Shown piece after piece: positions 50,713-60,569 of a stretch of 64,000 nt of DNA. The notes below the pieces were generated by a model, which was not told the DNA's origin, did no database searches, and was given only the letters and a program-made list of their open reading frames with translations. Numbering within the stretch: position 1 is the first letter of the stretch; every line of letters begins with the position of its first letter. The DNA is from Actinomycetota bacterium. Its GTDB lineage: Bacteria; Actinomycetota; Actinomycetes; S36-B12. Where the stretch lies: NCBI GenBank assembly GCA_016870195.1, contig VGCC01000003.1:1-64000 (forward strand). The letters are read 5' to 3'. The position numbers were made by a program, and so were the translations under genes.

Positions 50713-53573
50713 GTGAGCGAGTTGGTTGCCCATGGTTCCGCAGGCGCTCACCTGCTTGAGGAGAGCGCGCGCCTTGACTCGAATCCCGACGGTGAAGTTG
50801 GCAGCATCATCAGTCAGGCATATGCGCGCGACGCATCGCACTTCCTGCTAGTGCCCAAGGAGGTGCATTTCCCCGATTCCGTTGAAGAAGTAGTCCGTAT
50901 CTTCCACCTGGCCAAAGTCACACGAGAGCCGGTCACTTTTCGATCTGGCGGCTCCAGTCTGAGTGGCCAAGGTGTCACGAGGGCGACACTGCTCGATACA
51001 AGGAAGCACTTCGGTCGAGCGACAGTCCTGGACGACGGTCGCCGAATCCGCGTGGAGCCCGGCGTAACCATCCGTTACGCCAACGTCCTACTCCAGCGTT
51101 ATCGCAATCGGCTCGTTCCTGACCCTGCCAGCGAGATCGCCTGCACAATGGGTGGAGCGCTTGCGAACAACTCCAGCGGGATGACGTGCGGGACGGAATT
51201 TAACGCTTACAAGAGGCTGGAATCGATGGTTTTCGTCCTTCCCTCGGGCACCGTCATCGACACCTCGGCACCCGAGGCGCGTGATCGGTCCGTGTCGAGG
51301 AGCCGGAAATCTATAGTGGACTTCTGTCCTTGAGAGACCGGATCAGGAGCAATCCGCATTCCGTGTCCGAGATTGAGCGACTCTTCTCCATCAAGAATAC
51401 GATGGGGTACTCGATCAACACCTTCGTTGACTTCGATGATCCTGTCGACATCTTGTGTCACCTACTGATCAGCAGTGAAGGGACTTTGGGTTTCATTGCG
51501 TCGGCAGTGCTTCGATCCGTGCCGATACCCGGCTTCACCTCTACCGCGTTAGCCGTCCTTCCGTCGCTCGCGACCGCAAGCGACGCACTGCAGGACCTAA
51601 CTGCAACGAGGTGTCGTGCTATCGAACTCATGGATGCTCGAGCAATACGGGTGGCAAGCCAAGCAACGGACGCATCGGAACTGCTTCCCGCACTCGACCT
51701 GGGTAGTGAGGCCGTCCTGCTTTTCGAGATTGCCGGTGAATCCCCGGAGGAATTGCGATCGAATGTCGCCGACGTAGAGTCGGTCATCGCCAGATCCCGG
51801 GCCACTCGGTTCTTGGTGGCCCCGGATACCGCATCCGAGAACAGGATTTGGCGGGCACGCAAGGGCTTGTACGCATTGGTTGCCTTAGCTCGACCTCAAG
51901 GCACGTCAGCACTACTCGAAGACGTCGCCGTTCCCATGCATCGTCTGGCACAGACCTGCTCGGGGCTTTCGAACTTGCTGGAGGAGTTCCATTACCGCGA
52001 TAGCGTCATGTTCGGCCACGCACGCTATGGAAACCTGCACTTCCTGCTCAGCGAGAACTTCGCATCCTCCTCGGGACTCGACCGATATGCCCGCTTCACC
52101 GAGCGGCTAGTCGATCTGGTTCTTGACAACAGGGGCACCCTCAAGGCCGAGCACGGCACGGGCCGAGTGATGGCGCCTTATCTGGAGCGTAAATACGGCC
52201 CTGAATTGTTGTCCGTGATGGTTGAAGTCAAGCGGCTCATCGATCCTCACGGCATCCTCAATCCCGACGTAATCATCTCCCAAGATCCCCTGATCCACCT
52301 CAAGGATCTGAAGACGATGCCACCGGTCGAAGAAGTCGTAGATCGATGCGTGGATTGTGGCTTCTGTGAACCCGTGTGTCCGAGTCGAAAGTTCACTACG
52401 ACTCCTCGACAGAGAATGGCCATCCGACGAGCAATGTCACTCGCGCGGGAATCCGGGAATACCGAGCTCCTTGATTCCCTGGGGGTGGAATCGTCGCTCG
52501 AGGTCGTCGATAGTTGCGCAGTCGATGGCATGTGCAGCACCGTCTGCCCGCTAGGAATCAACACCGGCACGTTAGTCGAGCAGTTGCGTCAAGAGCGCAA
52601 CTCCAGAGCCGAACAACGGCTGGGGGTATGGGGAGCCGATCACTGGGGCCTGAATGCCGCATTGGTTTCATTCGGCATCACTGTTTCACGGAGGATCCCC
52701 CGGCTCACCAGCCGGCTTGCGACTAAGGCGCGCCTGGTGACCTCGAGTTCGAAGATCCCTCGAGTCGACGAGGACCTACCCCGAGGCGGCCACCCTCGTA
52801 GGCCTGTCCGTGCAGACAATCCAGAGATCATTTACTTGCCTTCGTGCATGAACACCTTGTTCTCCGCTCCGGAGAACTCCATGGGTGTGAGTCGTTCCTT
52901 CCTAGCCCTTTGTCGCGAAGCGGGCATCTCCGTGCGGATACCGACAGGAATCGACGAACTCTGTTGTGGCACCCCGTGGAAACCTAAGGGTCTGGATCGG
53001 GGCTATCGACGTATGCGAGAGTCTGTGCGCAGCACGGTGGTCCGTGAGACGAGAGAGGGCGAGATCCCGTTGGTGACCGACGCCAGTTCGTGCACTGAGG
53101 GATTCATAAAGTCTCTCGAAGGCCTTGATCTCCCATCTGCTAGCAACATCAGAGTTTTCGACGTCGTCTCCTTTACCGTCTACGAATTGATGCCGCGACT
53201 GCCGAAGGTGGAGCGTAAGTTCGACTCGCTAGCTCTGCATCCCACCTGTTTGATCATCCGGCTTGGTTTGGAGCAGGACCTCAAAGAACTTACCTCAGAG
53301 GTGGCCCACAGGACGATGATCCCGAATGCCTGGGGGTGCTGTGCATTCGCTGGCGATAGGGGACTGCTGGTCCCAGGCCTTACACGAGCGGCCACCGAGG
53401 ATCAGGCGCACGAAGTCAAAGAAGCAAAGTCCGCGATTCACGCTAGTTGTAACAGAACCTGCGAGATTGGGATGTCACGGGCGACAGGTGAGCCCTACTC
53501 GCACATCCTTGAGTACCTGGCACAAGCACTCGGCATTGAGGTCGACAACTACAGAGAAGGAGCACGCTCATGA
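50713..53573 (+). pseudogene. FAD-linked/Fe-S D-lactate dehydrogenase-like protein, frameshifted
   Basis: Two reading frames make one protein of about 950 residues. The first (to 51333) carries the FAD-binding PCMH domain ('PVTFRSGGSSLSGQGVTRAT', 'PASEIACTMGGALANNSSGM'). The second (from 51330) carries the FAD-oxidase C domain, ferredoxin motifs 'CVDCGFCEPVCPS' and 'CAVDGMCSTVCPLG', and the cysteine-rich CCG domain ('ELCCGTPW', 'GCCAFAGDRG'). Near 51290-51300 one base is missing: the +1 frame reads 'EEPEIYSGLLSLRDRI', which joins the halves. Intact relatives oxidise D-lactate or another 2-hydroxyacid and pass electrons to the membrane pool. All motifs survive, so this may be a sequencing error or a very recent lesion. 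Confidence 0.8.
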
Positions 53574-54430
53574 GAATCGGTCGTTTGGGAAATGTCGGCG
53601 CCGAAAGGCCTATTATCTTCGTGGGATCCGATGGGTACGTCGAAATGGCTGACGTGATCGACGAGGTGAGCGCCGACTTCCTCTCGTCCATGGACGTGCC
53701 ACTGCTCGAGCACGCGGTGGATGCCAAAGACGCAGCCGGCGAGGTAAAGTCACTCAATGACGAACGGATCGGATCGCCGATTACGCAGCCGCATCGAATC
53801 GTGTGTATCGGACTCAATTACGCCGATCACGCGGCCGAATCCGGCATGCCCATCCCCGAAGAGCCAATCGTCTTCAACAAGGCGCCGAACACCCTTGTTG
53901 GTCCGAATGATGACGTGATCATTCCCAAGGCCAGCTCGAAGACCGACTGGGAGGTCGAGCTTGGAATTGTGGTGGGGCAGCGGTGCAGCTACCTGGAGTC
54001 TCCTGTTGAGGCATGGGACCACATTGCCGGCTTCGTCCTTGTCAACGACGTTTCGGAGCGGGAGTTCCAGCTCGAACGAGGGGGTCAATGGGTCAAGGGA
54101 AAGTCGTGTGCCACGTTCAACCCCTGTGGACCGTGGCTGGCGACTGCGGACGAGCTCCCCGATGTCCAGGATCTTGCCATGTGGTTGAACGTGAACGGCG
54201 AGCGCATGCAGTCGGGTTCCACGGCCACCATGATCTTCTCCGCGTCCCATATCGTCTGGTACCTCAGCCAGTTCATGGTTCTGGAGCCGGGGGACCTGAT
54301 CAACACGGGGACGCCACCGGGAGTAGGGATGGGCAAGAGCCCACAGCGCTACCTCAAGCCCGGTGACGTCATGACCCTCGGCATGGACCACCTCGGCACC
54401 CAAAGACAGAAACTCATGCCACACACCTGA
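53570..54430 (+). CDS. Fumarylacetoacetate-hydrolase-family enzyme (diketo-3-deoxy sugar acid hydrolase-like)
   Basis: 286 residues, ATGA overlap with the FAD-oxidase. FAH catalytic region: 'RIVCIGLNYADHAAESGMPI', 'PIVFNKAPNTLVGPNDDVII', metal acids in 'DWEVELGIVVG' and 'LVNDVSEREFQLERGGQW', and 'GDLINTGTPPGVGMG'. The sequence style is that of 2,4-diketo-3-deoxy-L-rhamnonate hydrolases and ureidoglycolate-lyase-like proteins. In that route it would split a diketo acid into pyruvate and lactate, and the preceding lactate-dehydrogenase-like gene would use the lactate. The assignment to this exact substrate is inference. It is the last intact island gene. Confidence 0.85.
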   Translation: MRIGRLGNVGAERPIIFVGSDGYVEMADVIDEVSADFLSSMDVPLLEHAVDAKDAAGEVKSLNDERIGSPITQPHRIVCIGLNYADHAAESGMPIPEEPIVFNKAPNTLVGPNDDVIIPKASSKTDWEVELGIVVGQRCSYLESPVEAWDHIAGFVLVNDVSEREFQLERGGQWVKGKSCATFNPCGPWLATADELPDVQDLAMWLNVNGERMQSGSTATMIFSASHIVWYLSQFMVLEPGDLINTGTPPGVGMGKSPQRYLKPGDVMTLGMDHLGTQRQKLMPHT

Positions 54431-54449
54431 TGCAGAGCATCCCACCTTT

Positions 54450-54594
54450 GCAGGTCCTACCGCAAACTGATCCTGATCCTGACCCGGTTTCACGGACTTG
54501 CTGGGGAGGCGACCAGGCCCAGTGCTGCGTGTTGTATCTCGAACTCGAGTGGTGTCTTCCAGTTGAGGTAGCTGTGTCGTCGGCGAGTGTTGTG
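54450..54594 (-). mobile_element. IS3-family transposase OrfB, 3' end fragment
   Basis: The minus strand from 54594 to the TGA at 54490-54492 reads 'HNTRRRHSYLNWKTPLEFEI' and 'QHAALGLVASPASP'. This is the well-known C-terminal 'NTRRRHS' region of IS3-family integrases. The rest of the element is missing at the side touching the yczE-type half. The terminal end is probably near 54452 (TTGCAGGTCC...). It is a different copy from the one at the left edge of the window as far as can be seen. It marks the right border of the island. Confidence 0.75.
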
Positions 54595-54901
54595 GGCCGT
54601 TGGGTTCGCACTCTTCGCCCTCGTTGTCGTCGGAACACTCGCCTTCGACCTGGGGGCGAATCCCTACGACCACATCACGCGTTCGTTCCACGAACGCTTC
54701 GGGTGGCCATTGTGGGTCTCACGCCTGACGTTCGACGCGGTCATCCTGATCCTGGCATTCCTGGTGGGTGGTGCGTGGGGAGCCGGAACGATCGCGATCC
54801 TCGTCCTGATGCCCCTTGCGCTAGCAGTGGCGACCCCGCGCGTGCGCGCGTGGGTGCACGCGTCCGACGCCTCTGAAGGTCACGTAAGTGATGTCCAGTA
54901 G
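54590..54901 (+). pseudogene. YczE/YitT-type integral membrane protein, C-terminal half (split by island)
   Basis: The frame from about 54590 reads 'LWAVGFALFALVVVGTLAFD', 'LGANPYDHITRSFHERFGWPLW' and 'GGAWGAGTIAILVLMPLALA', ending at 54901. It repeats the domain pattern seen in the N-terminal half at 13290 ('WGVAPLDAFIAGVAERTGLTVG', 'RPGWGTLIAFVGV'), as expected for the internally duplicated YczE-type fold. It has no start region of its own; a GTG at 54587 is fortuitous. Together the halves account for nearly a whole protein. Confidence 0.72.
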
Positions 54902-54934
54902 CGGTTGAGGGGGTTGGCTTCCACCTCTACTTAC

Positions 54935-55126
54935 TCACTGGCGTGGACATTGAGTGAAACTTTTGGATTCCGACCGCCGAATCGTGTGTTCCTCAAGCGG
55001 CTGGCCGCAGCGGGGACACGGGCCAGATGCGACCTCAGGGCTGGTCCTTGGTTCGTTAATCGGGCTGTTTTGGGCTGGCCCGTAGAACATGAGCGCGATC
55101 CTTGTAAACCAGTTCGGCCGCTGCAT
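54935..55126 (-). CDS. Small zinc-ribbon-like protein
   Basis: 63 residues, ATG with AGGAG eight bases upstream. It begins 'MQRPNWFTRIALMFYGPAQN' and contains 'CPRCGQPLEEHTIRRSESKS' with a final cysteine, so CxxC plus one more in a ribbon-like arrangement. The longer ORF 54931..55563 in another frame is a shadow. Function unknown; it belongs to the backbone next to the island end. Confidence 0.6.
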   Translation of the reverse strand: MQRPNWFTRIALMFYGPAQNSPINEPRTSPEVASGPCPRCGQPLEEHTIRRSESKSFTQCPRQ

Positions 55127-55246
55127 CCGTGGCTCCTGCCTTGTACCCAGGTATTGAGACAGTATCGGCAGGTGCCTGTACGCGCTCGTCGAATCGCGCC
55201 GAATACGACGTCTGAACCGAAGTTCATCGCGGGGACATACAGTTTT

Positions 55247-56068
<822 letters not shown>

Positions 56069-56079
<11 letters not shown>

Positions 56080-57124
56080 CGTTCCCACCCCTTCCCTTCA
56101 CGACGGATCGAATCTGATCGGTGATGCGCGCGACGTCCGGCACCACCACATCCTCGAGCACCGGGGACACCGGCAAGGGGACATCGTGACCGGCAATGCG
56201 ACGAATTGGCGCACGCAAGGATCCGAATCGCTCACCCGCGACACGTGCGGCAAGTTCCGCACCCCAACCACCGGTGAAGGTGTCCTCATGGGCGATCACG
56301 AGTCGACCGGTCTTGTCGAGCGAGGTGTAGACGGTCTCGACGTCGAAGGGGAGGAGAGAGAGCGGGTCGATCACCTCGCACTCGATTTCTTCCCCGGCCA
56401 GGATCTCGGCAGCGGCCAGGCAGCGATAGAGCGTCAGGTGAGTCGCGACGACGGTGACGTCGGTGCCGGAGCGTTTCACCACGGCTTTCCCGATGGGAAC
56501 GAGCTACTCCTCCGTGGGAACGTGCGCGGTGAGATCCATGCCGCCCGCACTCTCACGACCCTTGCTCCCGTACAGCAACTTGTGTTCGAAGACGAGAACG
56601 GGATCATCGTCGCGAATCGCGGTCTTCATGATCCCTTTGGCGTGGTACGCGTCCGAGGGGCACACGACTTTCAGGCCGGGGACGTGGATGAAGTAGCTCT
56701 CCGGGGACTGGCCGTGCTGCGCACCGCGGTTGGATGCTCCGACGGGGAGTCGCAGCACCAGCGGAACCTTGAGCTTGCCTCCGGACATGTAGCGCATCTT
56801 CGCTGCCTGGTTCACGATCTCGTCCATGCATTCGAAGATGAAGTCCGAGTACTGGAGGTCGGGGATGGGACGCATGCCCATCATCGCCGCGCCCACGGCC
56901 GCGCCCGCGATCGCCTTCTCGCTGATCGGGGTGTCGATGATGCGTTCGTGCCCGAACTTCTCCGGGAGCCCGAGGTAGACGCCGAAGGCACCGCCGAATC
57001 CACCGGGGATCCCTATGTCCTCCCCGATGAGAAATACACGCTCGTCGCGCTCCATCTCCTCAGCAATGGCCTCACGGATCGCTTCACCGATGGATAGCCG
57101 GCGTTCCGTCGAGTCCGTGCTCAT
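56069..57124 (-). pseudogene. TPP-dependent dehydrogenase E1 beta subunit with in-frame TAG
   Basis: 352 codons read through: 'EAIREAIAEEMERDERVFLI', 'GEDIGIPGGFGGAFGVYLGL', 'RIIDTPISEKAIAGAAVGAA', 'LPVGASNRGAQHGQSPES', 'VPTEE', then TAG at 56504-56506, then 'LVPIGKAVVKRSGTDVTVVA', 'DPLSLLPFDVETV' and 'GRLVIAHEDTFTGGWGAELA'. Homologues have a tyrosine at about this point ('(D/E)YLVPIGKA'), so TAC or TAT to TAG would explain it. Everything else is intact and in frame. The ORF track therefore shows two ORFs. Either the gene is freshly inactivated, the base is a sequencing error, or the stop is read through. Confidence 0.85.
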
Positions 57125-58140
57125 GACCGCTCACCCACGACAGAAGGGATCGGGAATGGATCGGCGTAGACGTCGGTGAAAGCCAGCGTGGCGTCGGGGA
57201 GAGGTGACTGGCGGGCGAATTCGACCGCATCATCGAGTTCGGTCTCGATCTCCGCATCGATCTGGGTGATCGCCTGCTCATCGGCAGGGTCGCGGGCCAG
57301 GATCGCGTCCCTCATCCGCGTGATCGGATCGAGCTCCTTCCAGGTGTCCTCCTCTTCGCGTCCCCGGTACTTGCGCGCGTCACCGCGACTGTGACCGGCG
57401 AAGCGGTAGGTCTTCGCTTCGATGAGCATCGGACCGTGACCCGAGGCCGCGTGCTCACGCGCCTGCTGCATCGCCGCGCGCACAGCCACTGGGTCCATCC
57501 CGTCCACACTGATCGCGGGGATCCCGTAGGCCTTGACGCGCTCCGTGACCTCGGGGACGAGGGTGGTGAGGTGGTACGCGGTGGATGCTCCGTAGAGGTT
57601 GTTCTCGCACACATACACGATCGGGAGTTTCTGCACCGCGGAGAAGTTCAGCCCCTCGTGGAAAGCCCCCTCATTGGTGGCACCCTCCCCGAAGAAGCAG
57701 GCGGCCACCTGCCCCGACTTCTGGAGTTTGAAGGCAAGGCCCATGCCGCTGACGACGCTGACCCCGCCGGCGACGATTGCGATTGCGGGAACCATGCCTA
57801 CGTCCGGGTCGCCGAGGTGCATCGACCCGCCCTTACCGCCGCAGCAACCGGTCGCCTTGCCATAGAGCTCGGCCATCGCCGCGCGCATGCTCACACCCTT
57901 GGCGATGGCGTGACCGTGGGGTCGATGCGTGGAGGTGATCCAGTCGTCGGCCGCGAGCGCCTCGCAGACTCCGACGGCCACCGCTTCCTGCCCCTGATAC
58001 TGGTGGACGGTGCCGGGGAGTTCGCCCTTGAGAAACAGTTGGTAGACCTTGTCCTCGAAGCGACGCAAACGCACCACCTGCCGGTAGAGGCGCAGTGCTG
58101 TCTCCCGGTCCACCCCGGTGAGATCAATCGGTGTGCTCAT
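57121..58140 (-). CDS. TPP-dependent dehydrogenase E1 alpha subunit (backbone set)
   Basis: 339 residues; starts in ATGA overlap with the aldolase stop and ends in ATGA overlap with E1-beta. Thiamine site from 'FFGEGATNEGAFHEGLNFSA' to 'YVCENNLYGAS', substrate-loop region 'GCCGGKGGSMHLGDPDVGMV' and 'AKTYRFAGHSRGDARKYR'. This resembles acetoin dehydrogenase and pyruvate dehydrogenase alpha subunits. Sitting directly after a class II aldolase, it may act on the small aldehyde or ketol released by that enzyme; that is inference. There are no E2 or E3 genes here. Confidence 0.9.
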   Translation of the reverse strand: MSTPIDLTGVDRETALRLYRQVVRLRRFEDKVYQLFLKGELPGTVHQYQGQEAVAVGVCEALAADDWITSTHRPHGHAIAKGVSMRAAMAELYGKATGCCGGKGGSMHLGDPDVGMVPAIAIVAGGVSVVSGMGLAFKLQKSGQVAACFFGEGATNEGAFHEGLNFSAVQKLPIVYVCENNLYGASTAYHLTTLVPEVTERVKAYGIPAISVDGMDPVAVRAAMQQAREHAASGHGPMLIEAKTYRFAGHSRGDARKYRGREEEDTWKELDPITRMRDAILARDPADEQAITQIDAEIETELDDAVEFARQSPLPDATLAFTDVYADPFPIPSVVGERS

Positions 58141-59057
58141 GCTCGTGCACCCGTTCGGAGGTCTGCCGCGCGGTTGCTTCCGCCATAGAGACGGATGAGT
58201 GCGCGCACCGAATCGGTGACCGCGGCCTTACCCGCCTCGAGGAAGTCCGTGTCCTTGTGCGAGCCGACGAGATCGTGCACGGACTCCTGACCCGACCAAC
58301 TCCCGGCGTTGGCCATGACTGCTTCCAGGAACGCCTTCTTCAACCGGGTTCCGACGTTGAATTTGGCCACTCCCGAACCGATGGCAGCGGCAACGTCCTC
58401 GGGAGGGAACCCCGTGCCGCCGTGGATCGCCAGCGGGACATCAACCGCGGCGTCGATCTGTTGCAGGCGGGTCAGGTCGATCGATGCGGTGCCGGCAGTG
58501 AGGAGGTGCACGTTCCCGACGGCGACGGCTAGGCAGTCGACGTCGGTATCCGCGACGAACTGACGTGCCTCATCGGGGTCCGTCATGTACGAGTATTCGT
58601 CGGCGATACGGCCACCCACATAGTCCGGCAGGCTGCCGAACTCCGCCTCGACGGCGACTCCGGAGGCGTGTGCCACCTGCACGAGCGTCGCGACCGCGTC
58701 GCGCGCCTTGTCCACCGGCCAGCGGTGACTGTCGATCATCACTGCGTTGAAGCCGCACTCGATGCCCCGGATCGCCTGCTCGAGGGTGTGGGTCTCGTTG
58801 AGGAGAAAGGAGACTGGAACATCGCAGCCCTCGAGGATCGTCCGCCCCATGGCGCCGAGGAAGGGGATTCCGCGATCGTCGAGCCACGGATCCGCGAGCA
58901 TGGTGGCGCCGAAGCCGACGATGACGGGGGCCTTCTCGGCGCGGGCGGCATCGAGTACCGCCTCGAAGGAGTAGCTATCCCAACTCTCGAAGTAGCCAAC
59001 CGCGTACCCGTTGTCTCGGGCGTGGGAGAGCAGGACGGGGAGTGGAAGAAGTGGCAT
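58137..59057 (-). CDS. Class II (zinc) fructose-bisphosphate/tagatose-type aldolase
   Basis: 306 residues. Metal and active-site strands: 'NAVMIDSHRWPVDKARDAV' (Asp-His), 'VAVEAEFGSLPDYVGGRI', 'DCLAVAVGNVHLLTAG' and 'PLAIHGGTGFPPEDVAAAIG' (His-Gly-Gly), ending 'GVAKFNVGTRLKKAF'. This is the KbaY/GatY/FbaA family. With the kinase encoded 10 bases upstream it would cleave a ketose phosphate to DHAP and an aldehyde. Shorter loops than in glycolytic FBA and the operon make a dedicated sugar more likely than glycolysis. Confidence 0.9.
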   Translation of the reverse strand: MPLLPLPVLLSHARDNGYAVGYFESWDSYSFEAVLDAARAEKAPVIVGFGATMLADPWLDDRGIPFLGAMGRTILEGCDVPVSFLLNETHTLEQAIRGIECGFNAVMIDSHRWPVDKARDAVATLVQVAHASGVAVEAEFGSLPDYVGGRIADEYSYMTDPDEARQFVADTDVDCLAVAVGNVHLLTAGTASIDLTRLQQIDAAVDVPLAIHGGTGFPPEDVAAAIGSGVAKFNVGTRLKKAFLEAVMANAGSWSGQESVHDLVGSHKDTDFLEAGKAAVTDSVRALIRLYGGSNRAADLRTGARA

Positions 59058-59067
59058 CAGACAGTTC

Positions 59068-60042
59068 CTAGTGTGGTCGCTGGATCCAGTGAAGTTCGAC
59101 CTGCGCCATGTGTTCGCGCGCTTCCTCTTCCGTGAACAGGGTGGAATGACAGCCTAGACCGCGACAGACGGATGCACCGAGGGCCGCGGCGTAGCGCAGG
59201 GTGTCCTCGATCGGCCACTCACGCAGCATTCCGATCACGATTCCCGCCGTGAATGCGTCTCCGGCCCCGGAACCATCGACGTAGTCGATGGCTAGCGGGC
59301 GCAGCTGGATGATCTGCGTGGGGTCGGCGTAGATCGCTCCGTCGGTACCGCAGGTGATGGCCACCCACGGACAGCCCCAGCTCAGGAGCGTTGTCGCTTG
59401 GGCGATCGGATCGGACTCACCCGTGATGACGGCGGCCTCGTCTTCATTGGGGAGGAACCCGTCGATGTGGGTCAGCAGGGGCTTTACCCGGTCTCCAACA
59501 TTGCTCTCACCCAGAGGTACGGCGACGTCGAGTAGCACCCGGGCCCCTGAAGCACGTGCACGGTCCATGACCTCGATCAAGTCCGCGGGGTCAACATTGG
59601 GGAGCACGAGGAACCCACCGATGACCAGGATCTCCGCACCTTCAGCCGCGGCGTCGATCTCCGCTGCGGTGTACTCGGCGTTGGCGCCGACGCAGTGCAT
59701 GAAGCGCCGATCATCCCCGGTGACGGAGAGGACGACGGTCTGCGAGGTGGTGCTGGTCGTGCTGCGCACGATCCCCGTCGTGTCCACACCGGCGGACGCG
59801 AGTTCGTCGATGATCTGCTGGCCGAGCGCATCGCTGCCGACGCGCCCACTCACACGGACCCGGATGCCGAGGTTTGCCAGGTCGATGCCAGTGTTCGCGG
59901 CACAACCCCCGGACTGGTAGAGCGGGGGACCGACGGATACGAGTTGCCCCGGACGAGGAACCTCGGGGAGTGGTGGGACGAAGAGATCAGAGACCAGGAT
60001 CCCGGCACACACCACCTGGGGATCGTCGGTCGAAGAGGGCAC
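59068..60042 (-). CDS. PfkB-family carbohydrate kinase
   Basis: About 324 residues from the GTG at 60042; other GTGs at 60015 and 60012 are also possible and none has a strong ribosome site, while the ORF-track start at 60231 reaches past the divergent gene. Family signature 1 is near 'SVGPPLYQSGGCAANTGIDL' and signature 2 is 'DYVDGSGAGDAFTAGIVIGM', containing the anion hole and catalytic aspartate. Ribokinase-like members phosphorylate ketoses at C1 or nucleosides. It is the first gene of the aldolase-E1-isomerase operon and presumably acts on the ketose made by the cupin isomerase. Confidence 0.88.
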   Translation of the reverse strand: MPSSTDDPQVVCAGILVSDLFVPPLPEVPRPGQLVSVGPPLYQSGGCAANTGIDLANLGIRVRVSGRVGSDALGQQIIDELASAGVDTTGIVRSTTSTTSQTVVLSVTGDDRRFMHCVGANAEYTAAEIDAAAEGAEILVIGGFLVLPNVDPADLIEVMDRARASGARVLLDVAVPLGESNVGDRVKPLLTHIDGFLPNEDEAAVITGESDPIAQATTLLSWGCPWVAITCGTDGAIYADPTQIIQLRPLAIDYVDGSGAGDAFTAGIVIGMLREWPIEDTLRYAAALGASVCRGLGCHSTLFTEEEAREHMAQVELHWIQRPH

Positions 60043-60115
60043 GCGGAAAGTCTGCCATCCGACATGGGGATCGCGCGGCCGGATCTCTAGGTCACTGGCA
60101 ATGCCATACTCGAGT

Positions 60116-60535
60116 ATGCGCCACGCGGCAGCAGTGGTACTCGCACTTGTGGGTGCGCTCATAGTGACGGGGCCTGCGACCGCTGCCACCGATGTCTCTG
60201 GCAGATGGGATTCCGATTCACTCCGGGACAATGGAATTGGCTACTACCTGAACCTGACGCCTGTGCCAGGAGATGCCAATTCCTACCGGGGCACACTGAT
60301 GTTCCGATATCAGGATGGTCGCCGCGGGGACACTGTTCGCCTACGGGCAACCACGAACGGGGAAGCCATGCTCCTCGTGCCCCTGTCGGGATCTTTCGAT
60401 CGGTCAGCGGGGAACGTGCGGGCAGAAGTGAACGACACTGGCGACGTCATCACGTTCGTGAACTGCCGAGCACGATTGCGGCTGGTGATGGTCAACGATC
60501 TTGAATCTGACTGCACCTTCCGGCCCGCGAATTGA
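60116..60535 (+). CDS. Small secreted protein of unknown function
   Basis: 139 residues from the ATG at 60116. Clear signal peptide 'MRHAAAVVLALVGALIVTGP' cleaved near ATA-A. The mature part (about 115 residues) looks like a small beta-rich domain: 'DVSGRWDSDSLRDNGIGYYL', 'YRGTLMFRYQDGRRGDTVRL', 'LLVPLSGSFDRSAG', with two cysteines near the end ('NCRARLRLV', 'ESDCTF') that could form a disulphide. I recognise no family. It is divergent from the kinase operon and convergent with the MFS gene. Confidence 0.65.
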   Translation: MRHAAAVVLALVGALIVTGPATAATDVSGRWDSDSLRDNGIGYYLNLTPVPGDANSYRGTLMFRYQDGRRGDTVRLRATTNGEAMLLVPLSGSFDRSAGNVRAEVNDTGDVITFVNCRARLRLVMVNDLESDCTFRPAN

Positions 60536-60569
60536 CAGCGTGACGTTCGCGTGAGGCCGCTTTCCGTCG

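Larger units (their letters stand above)
13575..54594. mobile_element. 41-kb catabolic genomic island inserted in a yczE-type gene
   Basis: The two halves of one YczE-type membrane protein gene lie at 13290-13575 and 54590-54901, same strand, with about 41 kb of sugar-acid catabolism, transport and regulation genes between them. At the right end there is a 3' fragment of an IS3-family transposase (minus strand). A short TTGCAGG sequence occurs at the left junction (about 13584) and at the probable IS end (about 54455). No integrase or tRNA gene is seen. About 15-20 residues of the host protein appear to be lost at the join. Confidence 0.65.
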
